Assembly: GCA_964420835.1 (NCBI GenBank) | Contig: CAYQUO010000019.1 | Location: forward strand, 1 to 64,000 | Length of the DNA: 64,000 nt | Source: CAYQUO01 sp964420835 | Lineage (GTDB): Bacteria; Chloroflexota; Anaerolineae; Anaerolineales; Anaerolineaceae | Reading direction: 5' to 3' | Shown: in pieces, positions 17,600 through 27,307 of the stretch | How the letters are laid out: each line of letters starts with the position of its first letter | Position numbering within the stretch: the first letter of the stretch is position 1 | The notes under the pieces: model-generated | What the model was told of the DNA's origin: nothing | Database searches by the model: none | What the model saw: only the letters and a program-made list of their open reading frames with translations | Made by a program: the position numbers and the translations under genes

Positions 17600-18597
17600 A
17601 TCTAGTAACTGGAGCCACCGGGCATATAGGAAATGTACTTGTTCGAGAACTGGTTCAATCGCGAGAAAAGGTGAGGGTATTGATGCTTCCAGGAGAGGAT
17701 GGAAGGTCTCTAGCCTCACTCAATGTGGAAAAAATTACTGGCGATATTCTTGTGCCATCATCATTGAATAAGGCAATGGAAGGGATTACCACTGTTTATC
17801 ATTTGGCGAGTTTGGTTTCCATCCAGCGGGATCAGGAAGAAATCCTGCAAAGGGTTAATGTGGAAGGAACCCAAAATGTTATTGAGGCTGCAAAGCGGCA
17901 CAACATTAAACGGCTTATCTATACCAGTTCTATTCATGCGTTGGCCAGACCACCGCAAGGAGTGGTAATTGACGAAAGTCAGCCTTTTGACATTCATAAT
18001 GAAGCTGGGGATTATGATAGGTCAAAAGCTTTGGCTTCAGTAAAGATCCTTGAAGCAGTATCCCAGGGTTTGGATGCTGTTATTGTATGCCCGACAGGTG
18101 TCATTGGACCATATGATTTTCGAAGGTCGGAAATTGGAGAATTGATATTAGGGTGGATGAAGCGTAGAATCAGTGTCCTGATCGATGGAAAATTTGATTT
18201 TGTGGATGTTAGGGATGTTGCGCTGGGTCATATATTGGCCAATAAATATGGCAGAAAAGGTGAGGTTTACATACTGGGCGGGGAGCAATTAAGCTTGATA
18301 AGTTTTTGTAAGAAAGTAAAAGAATATTTGGATATTAAATCTCCCATAATAAAGATACCTTACAAATTAGCATTCTTTTCAACAATATTTTCTGAGCGAT
18401 ATTACAAATGGACAAAAACAAGGCCCAGGTTTACCAGATACTCTCTAGAGACTGTGGTCGGAAATTCAACAATTACGTATGAAAAAGCCAAACGTGAATT
18501 GGGGTATTCGCCTCGGGCTTTGGTGGATTCGATCAGAGATACAATTATTTGGTGGCTAGATCACCGGAAATCGATACAACCAACTTTGAGAATTTAA
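17596..18597 (+). CDS. extended SDR, dihydroflavonol reductase/epimerase-like
   Basis: This 333-residue NAD(P)-dependent extended short-chain dehydrogenase has the dinucleotide motif GATGHIG at residues 5-11. A VYHLAS segment is near 66, the catalytic YDRSK (Tyr/Lys) near 143-147, and an N-terminal strand MNLVTGATG. It resembles dihydroflavonol-4-reductase and 3-beta-HSD-like enzymes that reduce ketones or epimerise sugars and hopanoid side chains. It is translationally coupled to the upstream TetR gene (4-bp overlap), suggesting induction by its substrate or a related toxic compound. Confidence 0.82.
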   Translation: MNLVTGATGHIGNVLVRELVQSREKVRVLMLPGEDGRSLASLNVEKITGDILVPSSLNKAMEGITTVYHLASLVSIQRDQEEILQRVNVEGTQNVIEAAKRHNIKRLIYTSSIHALARPPQGVVIDESQPFDIHNEAGDYDRSKALASVKILEAVSQGLDAVIVCPTGVIGPYDFRRSEIGELILGWMKRRISVLIDGKFDFVDVRDVALGHILANKYGRKGEVYILGGEQLSLISFCKKVKEYLDIKSPIIKIPYKLAFFSTIFSERYYKWTKTRPRFTRYSLETVVGNSTITYEKAKRELGYSPRALVDSIRDTIIWWLDHRKSIQPTLRI

Positions 18598-18799
18598 AGG
18601 CTTAATATTCAAATGAATTTGGAATATTGGGGGAAATGTAAGGGGTGCAACACTTCAATGTGGCGTTAACATGGAAACGACTAGGAACGATAAACGCAAT
18701 CATCGATTGCTAAAATTTTGATGTTCCATTTGCAGATCTATCATTCTAGCTGTGGTATTATTTGCCTCCTCAAAATCATCACAAGAGGAATCGCTGAAT

Positions 18800-19249
18800 A
18801 TGGCCAAGAAGAAATCGAAAAGCAAGATATTTTCTTTGGGAATTACATTTGTTGCAACTGTTAGCCTAATCATCCTGGTAATAACGTCCATTCGCAGCTG
18901 GAAGAGCCCTGACGAGATATCACCCAATGAGGCTTATGAGAAAATCCTATCGGGAGCATTCATATTGGATGTGCGACAAACTGATGAATGGAAATCCGCT
19001 CACATTGATGGTGCCGTTTTAATTCCGTTGAACGAGTTATCCAACCGATTGAATGAAGTTCCAAAAGACAGGGAGGTTATCATCTATTGCCGGTCTGGAA
19101 AACGAAGCAACTCAGCAAAGAATTTATTATTATCATCCGGATATCACAACGTGATGAGTTTGCGCGGAGGAATTAATGCTTGGATTCGGGCGAAGTTGCC
19201 AATAATTTCAGAGAAAGAACGATCTGTAATTAATTTTTTAGTTATTTAG
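18800..19249 (+). CDS. membrane-anchored rhodanese-domain protein
   Basis: This 149-residue single-domain sulfurtransferase has a Lys-rich N-terminus, a signal-anchor helix (about 11-31), then a rhodanese domain (about 40-140). The active cysteine is Cys97 in YCRSGKRS, preceded by the fold motif FILDVRQTDEW. Such proteins carry persulfide sulfur on the outer face of the membrane. ATG 18800 is favoured over an upstream in-frame GTG at 18752, because the family begins at MAKKK and AGAGGAA lies before it. It converges on the glycerate kinase gene 13 bp away. Confidence 0.85.
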   Translation: MAKKKSKSKIFSLGITFVATVSLIILVITSIRSWKSPDEISPNEAYEKILSGAFILDVRQTDEWKSAHIDGAVLIPLNELSNRLNEVPKDREVIIYCRSGKRSNSAKNLLLSSGYHNVMSLRGGINAWIRAKLPIISEKERSVINFLVI

Positions 19250-19262
19250 GATTTTGTAACGG

Positions 19263-20624
19263 CTATAAAAGAAAGAGAAAAGATAGATCATTTACGTTTG
19301 TGCCGGTAGGTCCAGTCTTTATTAGATCCCCAAGTGTATTAAAAAAATGATATGAATCGTGGTTGGAAAGATAGGCATTTGGATCCATCCCATGCGACAA
19401 AGCCCGTTGAAATGTGCTGTTGGTTACCAAAGCGCCAGCCGCATCAGTGGGCCCATCACCCCCGTCGGTTGCGAATGTGGCCAGAACTACCTTCGGAATT
19501 TTGCTTATACATTCCACCGCTGCAAGGGCAACTTCCTGATTCCGCCCACCCAGTCCGCAACCGGATAAAGTCACAGTGGTTTCACCGCCCAGAATTAGAC
19601 AAGCGGGTCGCTTAACTGGAAGTCCGGTTTCATGAACTTGTTTTGCCAATGAGCAGATTAATAAACCCGCTTGTTTGGCTTCTCCAATTAAACTGCTGGT
19701 AATGATTGTGGAATTGAATCCAGATTTTTGTGCAGCAGCAAGTGCTCCATTGGCAGCGAAGATGTTACTACCTATAATGAAATGATCCACTTTCGAAAAC
19801 AATGGATCAAACGGTTTGGGCGTATCTTCTACATCTCCATTGACTCCCTTGTGTAGATATGCAATGACAGCTGGAGGAATGCTGTCAAGAAGATTGTACT
19901 TATGAAGAATTTCCAATGCATCTTGAAAACTGGTTGGATCACCTATGGTTGGCCCTGAAGCGATCACACTTATTTGGTCACCAATAACATCCGACAGGAT
20001 CAGTGAAACCATCTGATCAGCATTAGCGGCTTTTGCCAGTCGTCCACCTTTAACTTTTTCAATATGCTTTCTTACACAATTGATTTCATCTATTGATGAT
20101 CCACAATTAACCAGCAATCTCGTCACTAGTTTAATATCATCAAGCGAAAGATTATCAGCTGGAGATGTCAATAACGCCGAACCTCCTCCTGAAATCAAGA
20201 AAATCACCAAATCTTCTTTAACTGTTGTTTGAAGGAGAGAAAGCAGGAACTGGGTTGCCGCTACTCCATTTTTATCAGGGATTGGATGACCGGCCTCAAA
20301 TAATTCAAAATTGGGGGGGATTTCCTGTTTACCAATATGGCCGTATTTTGTTAAGATCATTCCACGATGGCGATAATTCTTCACAATATCAGATAGGGCG
20401 AGACTCATTAAATAGCTAGCTTTTCCGATTCCAATGACAAAGATATTTTGATAATTGTCTAATTTGTAAATATTTCCGCCAATATTAAGGTTGCCATTAT
20501 TAAGGTAAACAGCATCCATAATGATTTTTTGAGGATTAACTGCTTCCAAAGCGGCTGAAAGTATTTGGAAAAATGGAATATTTACAGGATTCCCTTCCAG
20601 GGATCGAATTATTGTGTGCTGCAT
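19263..20624 (-). CDS. glycerate 2-kinase, MOFRL/GckA family
   Basis: This 453-residue enzyme phosphorylates D-glycerate to 2-phosphoglycerate, linking serine and glyoxylate breakdown to lower glycolysis. The N-terminal Rossmann domain includes VIGIGKASYLM and LISGGGSALLTSPA. The C-terminal MOFRL domain carries CLILGGETTVTLSGCGLGGRNQE and FATDGGDGPTDAAGA. Length and motifs are complete. TATTCT on the minus strand ends 7 bases before the ATG, with TAAACA 17 bases further up, so a leaderless mRNA is possible. Pyruvate kinase, which uses the downstream product, lies 5 kb away. Confidence 0.92.
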   Translation of the reverse strand: MQHTIIRSLEGNPVNIPFFQILSAALEAVNPQKIIMDAVYLNNGNLNIGGNIYKLDNYQNIFVIGIGKASYLMSLALSDIVKNYRHRGMILTKYGHIGKQEIPPNFELFEAGHPIPDKNGVAATQFLLSLLQTTVKEDLVIFLISGGGSALLTSPADNLSLDDIKLVTRLLVNCGSSIDEINCVRKHIEKVKGGRLAKAANADQMVSLILSDVIGDQISVIASGPTIGDPTSFQDALEILHKYNLLDSIPPAVIAYLHKGVNGDVEDTPKPFDPLFSKVDHFIIGSNIFAANGALAAAQKSGFNSTIITSSLIGEAKQAGLLICSLAKQVHETGLPVKRPACLILGGETTVTLSGCGLGGRNQEVALAAVECISKIPKVVLATFATDGGDGPTDAAGALVTNSTFQRALSHGMDPNAYLSNHDSYHFFNTLGDLIKTGPTGTNVNDLSFLFLL

Positions 20625-20804
20625 ACTTTAAGAATAACCGACAAAATTGTTCTGTTTATTGGGTATTGTATCGTAGATAAAGGGGGGAAATGTCACTTTG
20701 ATGTAGATTTGTTTCATTGTTGGATTTCCTTCCATAAACCGGTCTTTTATTTCCTGATTTTTGAGGGGTAATATAAATGATCGTATTACTTTTCTATCGA
20801 TAGT

Positions 20805-20834
20805 ATTGATTTTTTTCAAATCAATCTATATACT
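20805..20834 (+). promoter_or_regulatory. promoter with overlapping inverted repeat upstream of the GntR gene
   Basis: TTGATT (20806-20811), 17 bases and TATACT (20829-20834) form a good sigma70 promoter. The perfect inverted repeat ATTGATTT/AAATCAAT (20805-20812 and 20818-20825, 5-base spacer) covers the -35 and half of the spacer, as an operator would. Transcription should start near 20841. Confidence 0.65.
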
Positions 20835-20850
20835 GATAAATAATATTAAT

Positions 20851-20862
20851 CTTATTAATAAG
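20851..20862 (+). promoter_or_regulatory. second palindrome, CTTATTAATAAG, candidate GntR operator
   Basis: This perfect 12-base palindrome lies about ten bases after the predicted transcription start and 16 bases before the regulator's ATG at 20878. Its position suits a repressor roadblock. Its sequence differs from the upstream repeat, so one protein may not bind both. Confidence 0.45.
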
Positions 20863-20877
20863 AGGTTTATAAAATAA

Positions 20878-21549
20878 ATGCCAAATAATCGATTATCAGC
20901 ATTATTACTCTATCTCTTGGAAATATCTCATAAAGGAATAAACAGGATTCCATCCATTAAGGATCTTGGTAAAGTCTTGGGGATAAGTACTCCACTGGTG
21001 AGGGAGCAGTTAGAAGTTGCGAAAACACTTGGAATGGTTGAAGTAAAACCAAAATTGGGGATCAGGAGATTGGAGTACTCATTTGCTCCCGCGATCATGC
21101 AAAGCCTTTTCTATGCTGTTGCATTATCACCAGACCATTTTGAAAAATATTCTGATCTCCGTGTTCATCTGGAATCTACTTATTGGAGTGAAGCAGTTAA
21201 TACATTAACTAAACAGGATCATGAAGATTTAATAAAAATACTGGCAGAAGCAAAAAGAAAAATGAATGGGAACCCAATAAAAAATCCGCATCAAGAACAT
21301 CGAAAATTGCATTTGACCATATTTTCTCGTCTAAACAACCCCTTTGTAATCGGATTGTTGGAAGCCTATTGGGACCTCTATGAGAATGGTGGATTGGATG
21401 TTTACGCAGATTATTCATACCTTGAGAAAGTATGGCTCTATCATGAAAAAATCGTTTTAGCCATCTGTGAGGGTAAGATCTTGGAGGCACAATCGTATTT
21501 TATTGAACATATTAACATCATGCATGAAAGGCCGGAAAAAAAGCCATAA
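20878..21549 (+). CDS. GntR/FadR-family transcriptional regulator
   Basis: This 223-residue regulator has an N-terminal winged HTH (about 1-70; RIPSIKDLGKVLGISTPLVREQLEVAKTLGMVEV in the expected order) and an all-helical FCD-like ligand domain (about 80-215) with His and Asp/Glu residues that could bind metal and a carboxylate effector. It precedes korAB by 40 bp in the same direction and is probably its local regulator, with a 2-oxoacid or related organic acid as a plausible effector. The upstream palindromes support autoregulation. Confidence 0.85.
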   Translation: MPNNRLSALLLYLLEISHKGINRIPSIKDLGKVLGISTPLVREQLEVAKTLGMVEVKPKLGIRRLEYSFAPAIMQSLFYAVALSPDHFEKYSDLRVHLESTYWSEAVNTLTKQDHEDLIKILAEAKRKMNGNPIKNPHQEHRKLHLTIFSRLNNPFVIGLLEAYWDLYENGGLDVYADYSYLEKVWLYHEKIVLAICEGKILEAQSYFIEHINIMHERPEKKP

Positions 21550-21589
21550 GGATATTTGAATCACCAATTGTTTATCAGGAGATGATGTA

Positions 21590-23449
21590 ATGGCAATTAA
21601 TGATGTGGATAAGTTAACTGCGCAGAATCGCTTACCATCCATAATCAATGATTTCACAATTACGATCAGTACAATCAATGGATCCGGAAGCGCAACGGCA
21701 AATACATCCTTGTTGCGTGCATTATTCAAGATGGGTATCCCTGTTTCTGGAAAAAATATTTTTCCATCAAACATCAAAGGTCAACCCACTTGGTATACCT
21801 TGCGTGTAAGCAAAATGGGGTACTTGGGAAGGTTAGAACAGGATGATATTGTAGTGGCTATGAATCCTGAAACGATTGAAAATGAACAGACATATATTCA
21901 ACCATCCGGTGTATTACTATTTGCAGATTACATTGATATAAAGGTATTACGAGATGATATTGTTTGTTATGAATTACCTGTCAATAAGGTTGTAAAAGAT
22001 GCACAGGTGGTTCCGAAACTTAGGGAATATCTTGGAAATATGGTCTATGTGGGGGTTTTAGCTCGATTGCTTGGAATTGATTTGGATAAATTAAGGCTTG
22101 CGTTGGATATTCATTTTAAGGGACAAAAAGGTGCTGTTGATGCAAACATGAAGATTATTTTAGCATCATTTAATTGGGCTGAAACAAACCTTAAGAAGGT
22201 TGACCGTTACTATGTGGAGCCTATGGATTCAACCAGGGGAAAGATCATGTCTGACGGCAATACCGCTGCGGCATTAGGTTCAATATTTGGCGGCGTCCAG
22301 TTTACCGCCTGGTATCCAATTACCCCGGCCACCTCACTGGCTGAGAATTTAAATGAGTACGTTCCAGTTTTACGAACGGACCCCATTGAAGAGGGCAAGG
22401 TCACCTCTGTGGTTATACAAGCTGAAGATGAGTTGGCTGCTATTGGCATGGCAGTTGGTGCAGGTTGGGCTGGTTTGAGAGCTATGACATCCACATCCGG
22501 GCCGGGTTTAAGCCTTATGGCTGAATATCTGGGACTCGCATATTTCGCCGAAATTCCAGTGGTTGTTTGGGATGTTCAGAGAGTTGGCCCAAGCACAGGA
22601 TTGCCGACGCGTACAGCCCAGGCTGATCTAGTCGCTGCATTTTTTTTAAGCCATGGAGATACACAATACATTATTCTTTTACCTGGATCAGTAAAAGAAT
22701 GCTTTGAATTTGCCTGGAGAGCCTTTGATTTTGCGGAGAGATTCCAGACACCTGTAATTATTTTAAGTGACCTTGACCTTGGAATGAATCAGTGGATATC
22801 AGATCCCTTTGAATATCCAAACAAGCCGATGGATAGGGGCAAAATCCTATGGGAAGTAGATTTTGAAAATTTCTTAAAAAAGCATAACAACAAATGGGGC
22901 CGTTATCAGGATGTTGATGGAGATGGAATTCCTTATAGGACATTACCTGGCAATTTACATCCGCTAAGTGCATATTTTACAAGAGGAACAGGGCATGATG
23001 AGTACGGACATTATAGCGAAAACCCCGATGTATGGGAGAGCAATCAAAAACGTTTAGCAAAAAAAATATTCACTTCAAGAAGTGTCTTGCCAAAACCATT
23101 GATCACCAGGGAAGAACCTGCAAAGTTTTCAATAATATCTTATGGATCATCTGATTTTCCGGTATTAGAAGCCCGGGATATCTTCTCGCAAATGGGAATC
23201 GGCATTGATTACTTGAGAGTTCGGTCAATCCCATTTTCAGATGAAATTAAACAGTTTGCTGAAAACCATGAGCGCATCTATGTTGTGGAGGGGAATCAAT
23301 TTGGGCAAATGAGACGGTTGCTAACCTTGAACATGCCAAGCCTGGCTGAACGTTTTGTGTCGATCTGTCACACAGATGGACTGGCGCTTTCTGCCCAATG
23401 GATTTGCGATTCAATATTGAGGGAGGAGGATAAACGAAATGACCGCTGA
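21590..23449 (+). CDS. korA: 2-oxoacid:ferredoxin oxidoreductase, fused gamma-alpha subunit
   Basis: With KorB this enzyme oxidatively decarboxylates a 2-oxoacid (probably 2-oxoglutarate) to the acyl-CoA and reduces ferredoxin. The 619-residue chain has the gamma domain first (about 20-195, INGSGSATANTSLLRALFKMGI). The alpha pyrimidine-binding domain follows (about 215-400, WYPITPATSLAENL, MTSTSGPGLSLMAEYLGLAYFAEIPVVVWDVQRVGPSTGLPT in segments), then the C-terminal domain. This gamma-alpha order is typical of KorA-type enzymes. Its last 11 bases overlap korB, indicating coupling. A dedicated ferredoxin gene is not adjacent. Confidence 0.92.
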   Translation: MAINDVDKLTAQNRLPSIINDFTITISTINGSGSATANTSLLRALFKMGIPVSGKNIFPSNIKGQPTWYTLRVSKMGYLGRLEQDDIVVAMNPETIENEQTYIQPSGVLLFADYIDIKVLRDDIVCYELPVNKVVKDAQVVPKLREYLGNMVYVGVLARLLGIDLDKLRLALDIHFKGQKGAVDANMKIILASFNWAETNLKKVDRYYVEPMDSTRGKIMSDGNTAAALGSIFGGVQFTAWYPITPATSLAENLNEYVPVLRTDPIEEGKVTSVVIQAEDELAAIGMAVGAGWAGLRAMTSTSGPGLSLMAEYLGLAYFAEIPVVVWDVQRVGPSTGLPTRTAQADLVAAFFLSHGDTQYIILLPGSVKECFEFAWRAFDFAERFQTPVIILSDLDLGMNQWISDPFEYPNKPMDRGKILWEVDFENFLKKHNNKWGRYQDVDGDGIPYRTLPGNLHPLSAYFTRGTGHDEYGHYSENPDVWESNQKRLAKKIFTSRSVLPKPLITREEPAKFSIISYGSSDFPVLEARDIFSQMGIGIDYLRVRSIPFSDEIKQFAENHERIYVVEGNQFGQMRRLLTLNMPSLAERFVSICHTDGLALSAQWICDSILREEDKRNDR

Positions 23450-24491
23450 TTTTACCTCGCCACATTTAGAAAAGCGATTGAATGACATTGGATTGGGAAA
23501 ACATGAATATAAAGGTGCACTATCGACTTTGTGTCAGGGGTGTGGGCACAACTCAATCTCCAATCAAATTATCTCGGTCTGCTACGAGCTGAATATTAAT
23601 CCTCAACGAATAATGAAATTCAGTGGTATCGGATGCTCAAGCAAAAGCCTGGCTTATTTTTTGGCAAGGTCATTTGGTTTTAATGGATTACATGGAAGAA
23701 TGCCATCGCTGGCGCAAGGTGCGATGTTTGCAGATGTTACTTTAAGATCCATTGGAATTAGCGGGGATGGGGATACGGCAAGTATTGGCTTGGGGCAGTT
23801 TAAACATATAATCCGGCGCAATGCTCCATTGGTGCTTGTGATAGAAAATAATGGGGTGTACGGGTTAACGAAGGGGCAATTTGCGCCAACTGCTGAGAAA
23901 GGATTAACACTAAAACGGCAGGGAACTAATCATTACTTTCCGGTCGATATTTGTATGGAAGCATTGGCCTCGAACGCATCTTTTGTTGCTCGAAGTTTTG
24001 CCGGGGATCCTCACCAGGTGAAAGAGCTTCTGAAGGCAGCTTTTCGCCATAACGGGATTGCTGTAATTGATATCATAAGCCCTTGTGTAACCTTCCATAA
24101 TCGCGAGGATTCAGTTCACTCCTATACCGGGGGAAAGGCCCATGACCTACCTTTACACGAGGTTTCGTTTATACCCGCCCGTGATGAAATTCGAATTAAA
24201 GATTTTAAGAATGGTGATATTCAAGAAGTATATCTTCATGACGGAGGTGTAATTCGATTAAAGAAACTTGGAAAAGACTACGACCCGTGCGACCGGTATA
24301 AGGCTTTTGTTGTATTGGATGATGCGGAGAAAAATAACTTGCTCGTAACTGGGTTGTTATTTATTGATCCTGAGCGAAAAACGATGATTGAGAACTTTAG
24401 CCTGCCCGAAACTCCGCTTAACCGATTGAATGAACTTCGACTTCGCCCTTCAAGGGATATGTTGGAAAAAATTAACCAAACGATGTCGTAA
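23439..24491 (+). CDS. korB: 2-oxoacid:ferredoxin oxidoreductase beta subunit
   Basis: This is the thiamine diphosphate-binding partner of KorA, 350 residues. Fe-S cysteines are visible in TLCQGCGH (Cys32, Cys35), in GIGCSSK, and probably in SPCVTFH. The TPP/Mg signature is GDGDTASIG followed by ENNGVYGLTKGQFAPT. The C-terminal part (about 240-350) is the usual beta-subunit tail. The start overlaps korA. Substrate choice between 2-oxoglutarate and other 2-oxoacids cannot be settled from sequence alone. Confidence 0.92.
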   Translation: MTADFTSPHLEKRLNDIGLGKHEYKGALSTLCQGCGHNSISNQIISVCYELNINPQRIMKFSGIGCSSKSLAYFLARSFGFNGLHGRMPSLAQGAMFADVTLRSIGISGDGDTASIGLGQFKHIIRRNAPLVLVIENNGVYGLTKGQFAPTAEKGLTLKRQGTNHYFPVDICMEALASNASFVARSFAGDPHQVKELLKAAFRHNGIAVIDIISPCVTFHNREDSVHSYTGGKAHDLPLHEVSFIPARDEIRIKDFKNGDIQEVYLHDGGVIRLKKLGKDYDPCDRYKAFVVLDDAEKNNLLVTGLLFIDPERKTMIENFSLPETPLNRLNELRLRPSRDMLEKINQTMS

Positions 24492-24591
24492 AACCCACTA
24501 AGACTATCATCGCTTATAAAAAAATCGATGCTGGGGTTCTCAACGTCATATGCTCTGCATTTGATTATATTTGGAGGCTAGTTTCAAGTGG

Positions 24592-25713
24592 TTAAATAAT
24601 CTTATATGAATAAACACGATGTTTTTTATACCAGGTAACACCCAACTTTTCCATGTCAGATTTGCTGAGGAAATTCCTCTCGTCGATTTGCACAAGTTCG
24701 CCAATATCAGCCCTTCTGGAACGCAGCGTTTTTTCCAATTCAAAGTATAGAAGTGCATTGGCGCCCATACCCTGGGCAGTCGGCAATAGACCAATACCAT
24801 TCATGTCAACACGCCGGGAAATATGTTTTTGAAGGATCAATAGTACCCAACCAAATGGGAATAATCTGCCACGAATTTTTTGCAGAGCCACCCCGATGTT
24901 CGGGTATGTCAGGATAAAACCTACCACGGCATCGCCTTTCATAATAAATTTAATCATTGACGGTATGGCGATCTGGATTATGGTGTTTGCAATTAAATAA
25001 AATTCTTCTGGCGTTGATGGTATATAGTTTGGGTTTGTTGAAAAAGATTCTGTGTGCACCTGGTCAATGGTATTAATCCATTTACGCATCTCGGCACGAT
25101 TGTGAAAACTTTTTACCCAATAAGTGCCTCTTTCTATGACCTTGGCTGCAATTTGATACAATTCGGGTGGTAATGTTATTTCTGGAGTCAAAAAACCAGA
25201 GAGAAAATCTGTTTCCTTTTCAAAACCAAAATCATCCAACAAATATGAATAATATGGATAATTGTATGGAATGCCCATCGCAGGTAATAACTCAAACCCT
25301 TCAGTTAGCAAACCGGCACCACTTGACCGAAGGAAACCTTTGGGGCCGACCAAATACTCAAGGTTTCTAACTTTTGCCCATTCTGCAGCATGGGCAAACA
25401 ATTTCTGGCTGACATTTGTATCATTAATTGAGTCAAAAAAATAGAAAAAGGCTTTCTTGGAATTGTGATAGGAATTGTACGGTCGATGATTGAGTACAGC
25501 AATTCGACCAAGTACCTCTCCTTTTTCTTCGGCTATAAAAAAATCAGCTTCTGAATGAGAATAGAAAGGATGTTTAGTGCGGTTTAAAAGAAACCGCATA
25601 TCACCTACCAAGGGAGGAACCCAATACGGGTTGTTCCTATACAAGTTGAACGGCAGGTTAATGAATTTATTAACGTCAGTATTGTCTTTTGTGTTTACTT
25701 GGAGTATGTTCAT
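24592..25713 (-). CDS. GNAT-like acetyltransferase of unknown substrate
   Basis: This 373-residue protein looks like a double-GNAT fold. The N-terminal half begins VNKFINLPFNLYRNNPYWVPPL and includes FFIAEEKGEVLGRIAVLNHRPYN. The middle holds a VGPKGFLRSSGAGLLTEGFE segment, and the C-terminal half (from about 245) holds MKGDAVVGFILTYPNIG and a G-x-G-A-like AQGMGANALLYFELEKTLR. Members are usually annotated as hypothetical or BioF2/FemAB-like. The acyl acceptor is unknown. It is 36 bp downstream of pyk and may share its transcript. No Shine-Dalgarno is obvious. Confidence 0.75.
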   Translation of the reverse strand: MNILQVNTKDNTDVNKFINLPFNLYRNNPYWVPPLVGDMRFLLNRTKHPFYSHSEADFFIAEEKGEVLGRIAVLNHRPYNSYHNSKKAFFYFFDSINDTNVSQKLFAHAAEWAKVRNLEYLVGPKGFLRSSGAGLLTEGFELLPAMGIPYNYPYYSYLLDDFGFEKETDFLSGFLTPEITLPPELYQIAAKVIERGTYWVKSFHNRAEMRKWINTIDQVHTESFSTNPNYIPSTPEEFYLIANTIIQIAIPSMIKFIMKGDAVVGFILTYPNIGVALQKIRGRLFPFGWVLLILQKHISRRVDMNGIGLLPTAQGMGANALLYFELEKTLRSRRADIGELVQIDERNFLSKSDMEKLGVTWYKKHRVYSYKII

Positions 25714-25749
25714 AGTCGTATTCCAGAATTCCAGGATGTTAGATCAAAT

Positions 25750-27198
25750 TCAAAATGTGTACAACATGACAAGATTTGGGGGTTTGCCGGCTCCAACAGG
25801 ATAGTTGCTGATCAGGATGATCTGAGTACCAGGGATGCAATTTTTATTCGAATTCGCAAATTTATTCACTTCCGCCAGTACTTCATCGAGTGAACGTAAA
25901 TAAGGGGTCATTTTTGGGATGATGCCCCAATATAATCCCATTCGTTGAAATGTATCATGGTTTGGTGTAAATGCAATAATTGGAACAGTAGAACGAATTT
26001 TTGACATTAATAAAGCGGTTCGGCCGGTTACCGTAAAAACAGCAATAAACCTGACATTAACATCAAGTGCTAATTCTCTGGCAGCACGAGTTAAAGAAAC
26101 CGCATCATCAGGTGATGGCTCATCTTCTAGGTTCTTGTATGCAGCCCAATCTACAAAATTATTTTCTGCTTCACGAATAATTCTGTCCATCATCTGGACG
26201 GATTCAATGGGATGGTCTCCAATTGCAGTTTCACCGGATAGCATCAAAGCATCTGAACCATCAAATATTGCATTGGCAACATCTGATGCTTCAGCCCTTG
26301 TGGGTCTTGGATTGTGGATCATGGAATCCAGCATTTGTGTTGCCGTGATGGCAATTTTCCGATTTTTTTGGGCGGTTTTGATTATCCTTTTTTGAAGAAT
26401 GGGCACAGATTCTGGAGATGTTTCTACAGCCAAGTCACCTCTGGCAATCATGACACCATCCGAGACAGCAATGATCTCTTCGAGGTTTTGGATTGCTTCG
26501 GGTTTTTCAATCTTAGCAATAATTGGAATGGATTGCTTTTGAGGATTGATTTCCGAAATTATCTCTTTAATTCTTTTTATATCCATTGCTGAATGTACAA
26601 ATGAAAGCGCTATTACATCCACTCCATTGGATAAACCGAACTTGAGGTCATCAACATCTTTGCTCGTCAATGAGGGAATCCCTAAATCCAAACCAGGAAT
26701 ATTAAAACCTTTATGCGGTTTTATGGTGCCTCCGGTAACCACCTCGCCAATAATTCCTTGAGGATTGTTTTCAATGACCTTTAATTCAATATTACCGTCG
26801 TCTATCAAGATCCGGTAGCCACTTTTTAACAATAACAGGCCTTCAGGTAGATCAAGAGGAATGGCAGGATTATTTAATTTGGATTGATATCTTTGATTAA
26901 TATCTTCCTGAATTATTTGGACGACCTGGCCAGAAGACAGGAGGTATCCTTCAGGAGGAATATTGCCCACCCTCAGTTTTGGGCCTTGAAGATCTTGCAA
27001 AATGGTAAGCGCTTTGCCCAACCTGGTAGATATATTTCTGATTGTTGCTATCACACTTGCGTGTTCGGTGTGACTGCCATGAGAAAAATTGAGTCGGGCA
27101 ACATCCATCCCGGCAAGGATTATTTTTTCAAGTATTTTCGCTTGCTGACTGCTTGGCCCAATGGTTGCAATGATCTTAGTATTTCGGGGGATACTCAT
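25750..27198 (-). CDS. pyk: pyruvate kinase
   Basis: This enzyme converts phosphoenolpyruvate and ADP to pyruvate and ATP. The 482-residue chain has the N-terminal barrel start NTKIIATIGPSS, DVARLNFSHGSH, the metal/PEP motif IIAKIEKPEAIQNLEEI, ARGDLAVE and the signature ITATQMLDSMIHNPRPTRAEASDVANA. The C-terminal allosteric domain follows (about 350-475). It lacks the extra PEP-utiliser domain seen in some Bacillota. It sits between rocD and a GNAT-like gene on the minus strand. Confidence 0.96.
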   Translation of the reverse strand: MSIPRNTKIIATIGPSSQQAKILEKIILAGMDVARLNFSHGSHTEHASVIATIRNISTRLGKALTILQDLQGPKLRVGNIPPEGYLLSSGQVVQIIQEDINQRYQSKLNNPAIPLDLPEGLLLLKSGYRILIDDGNIELKVIENNPQGIIGEVVTGGTIKPHKGFNIPGLDLGIPSLTSKDVDDLKFGLSNGVDVIALSFVHSAMDIKRIKEIISEINPQKQSIPIIAKIEKPEAIQNLEEIIAVSDGVMIARGDLAVETSPESVPILQKRIIKTAQKNRKIAITATQMLDSMIHNPRPTRAEASDVANAIFDGSDALMLSGETAIGDHPIESVQMMDRIIREAENNFVDWAAYKNLEDEPSPDDAVSLTRAARELALDVNVRFIAVFTVTGRTALLMSKIRSTVPIIAFTPNHDTFQRMGLYWGIIPKMTPYLRSLDEVLAEVNKFANSNKNCIPGTQIILISNYPVGAGKPPNLVMLYTF

Positions 27199-27307
27199 TA
27201 TGTTTAACCAATTATCAAATGAAGGTTAAACCAATCTTCAAGTGTATGGGAACACCATGGGTGTGGAATAGTAAATAATTTAGAAAAACCACCCCAATAA
27301 TTACGAT

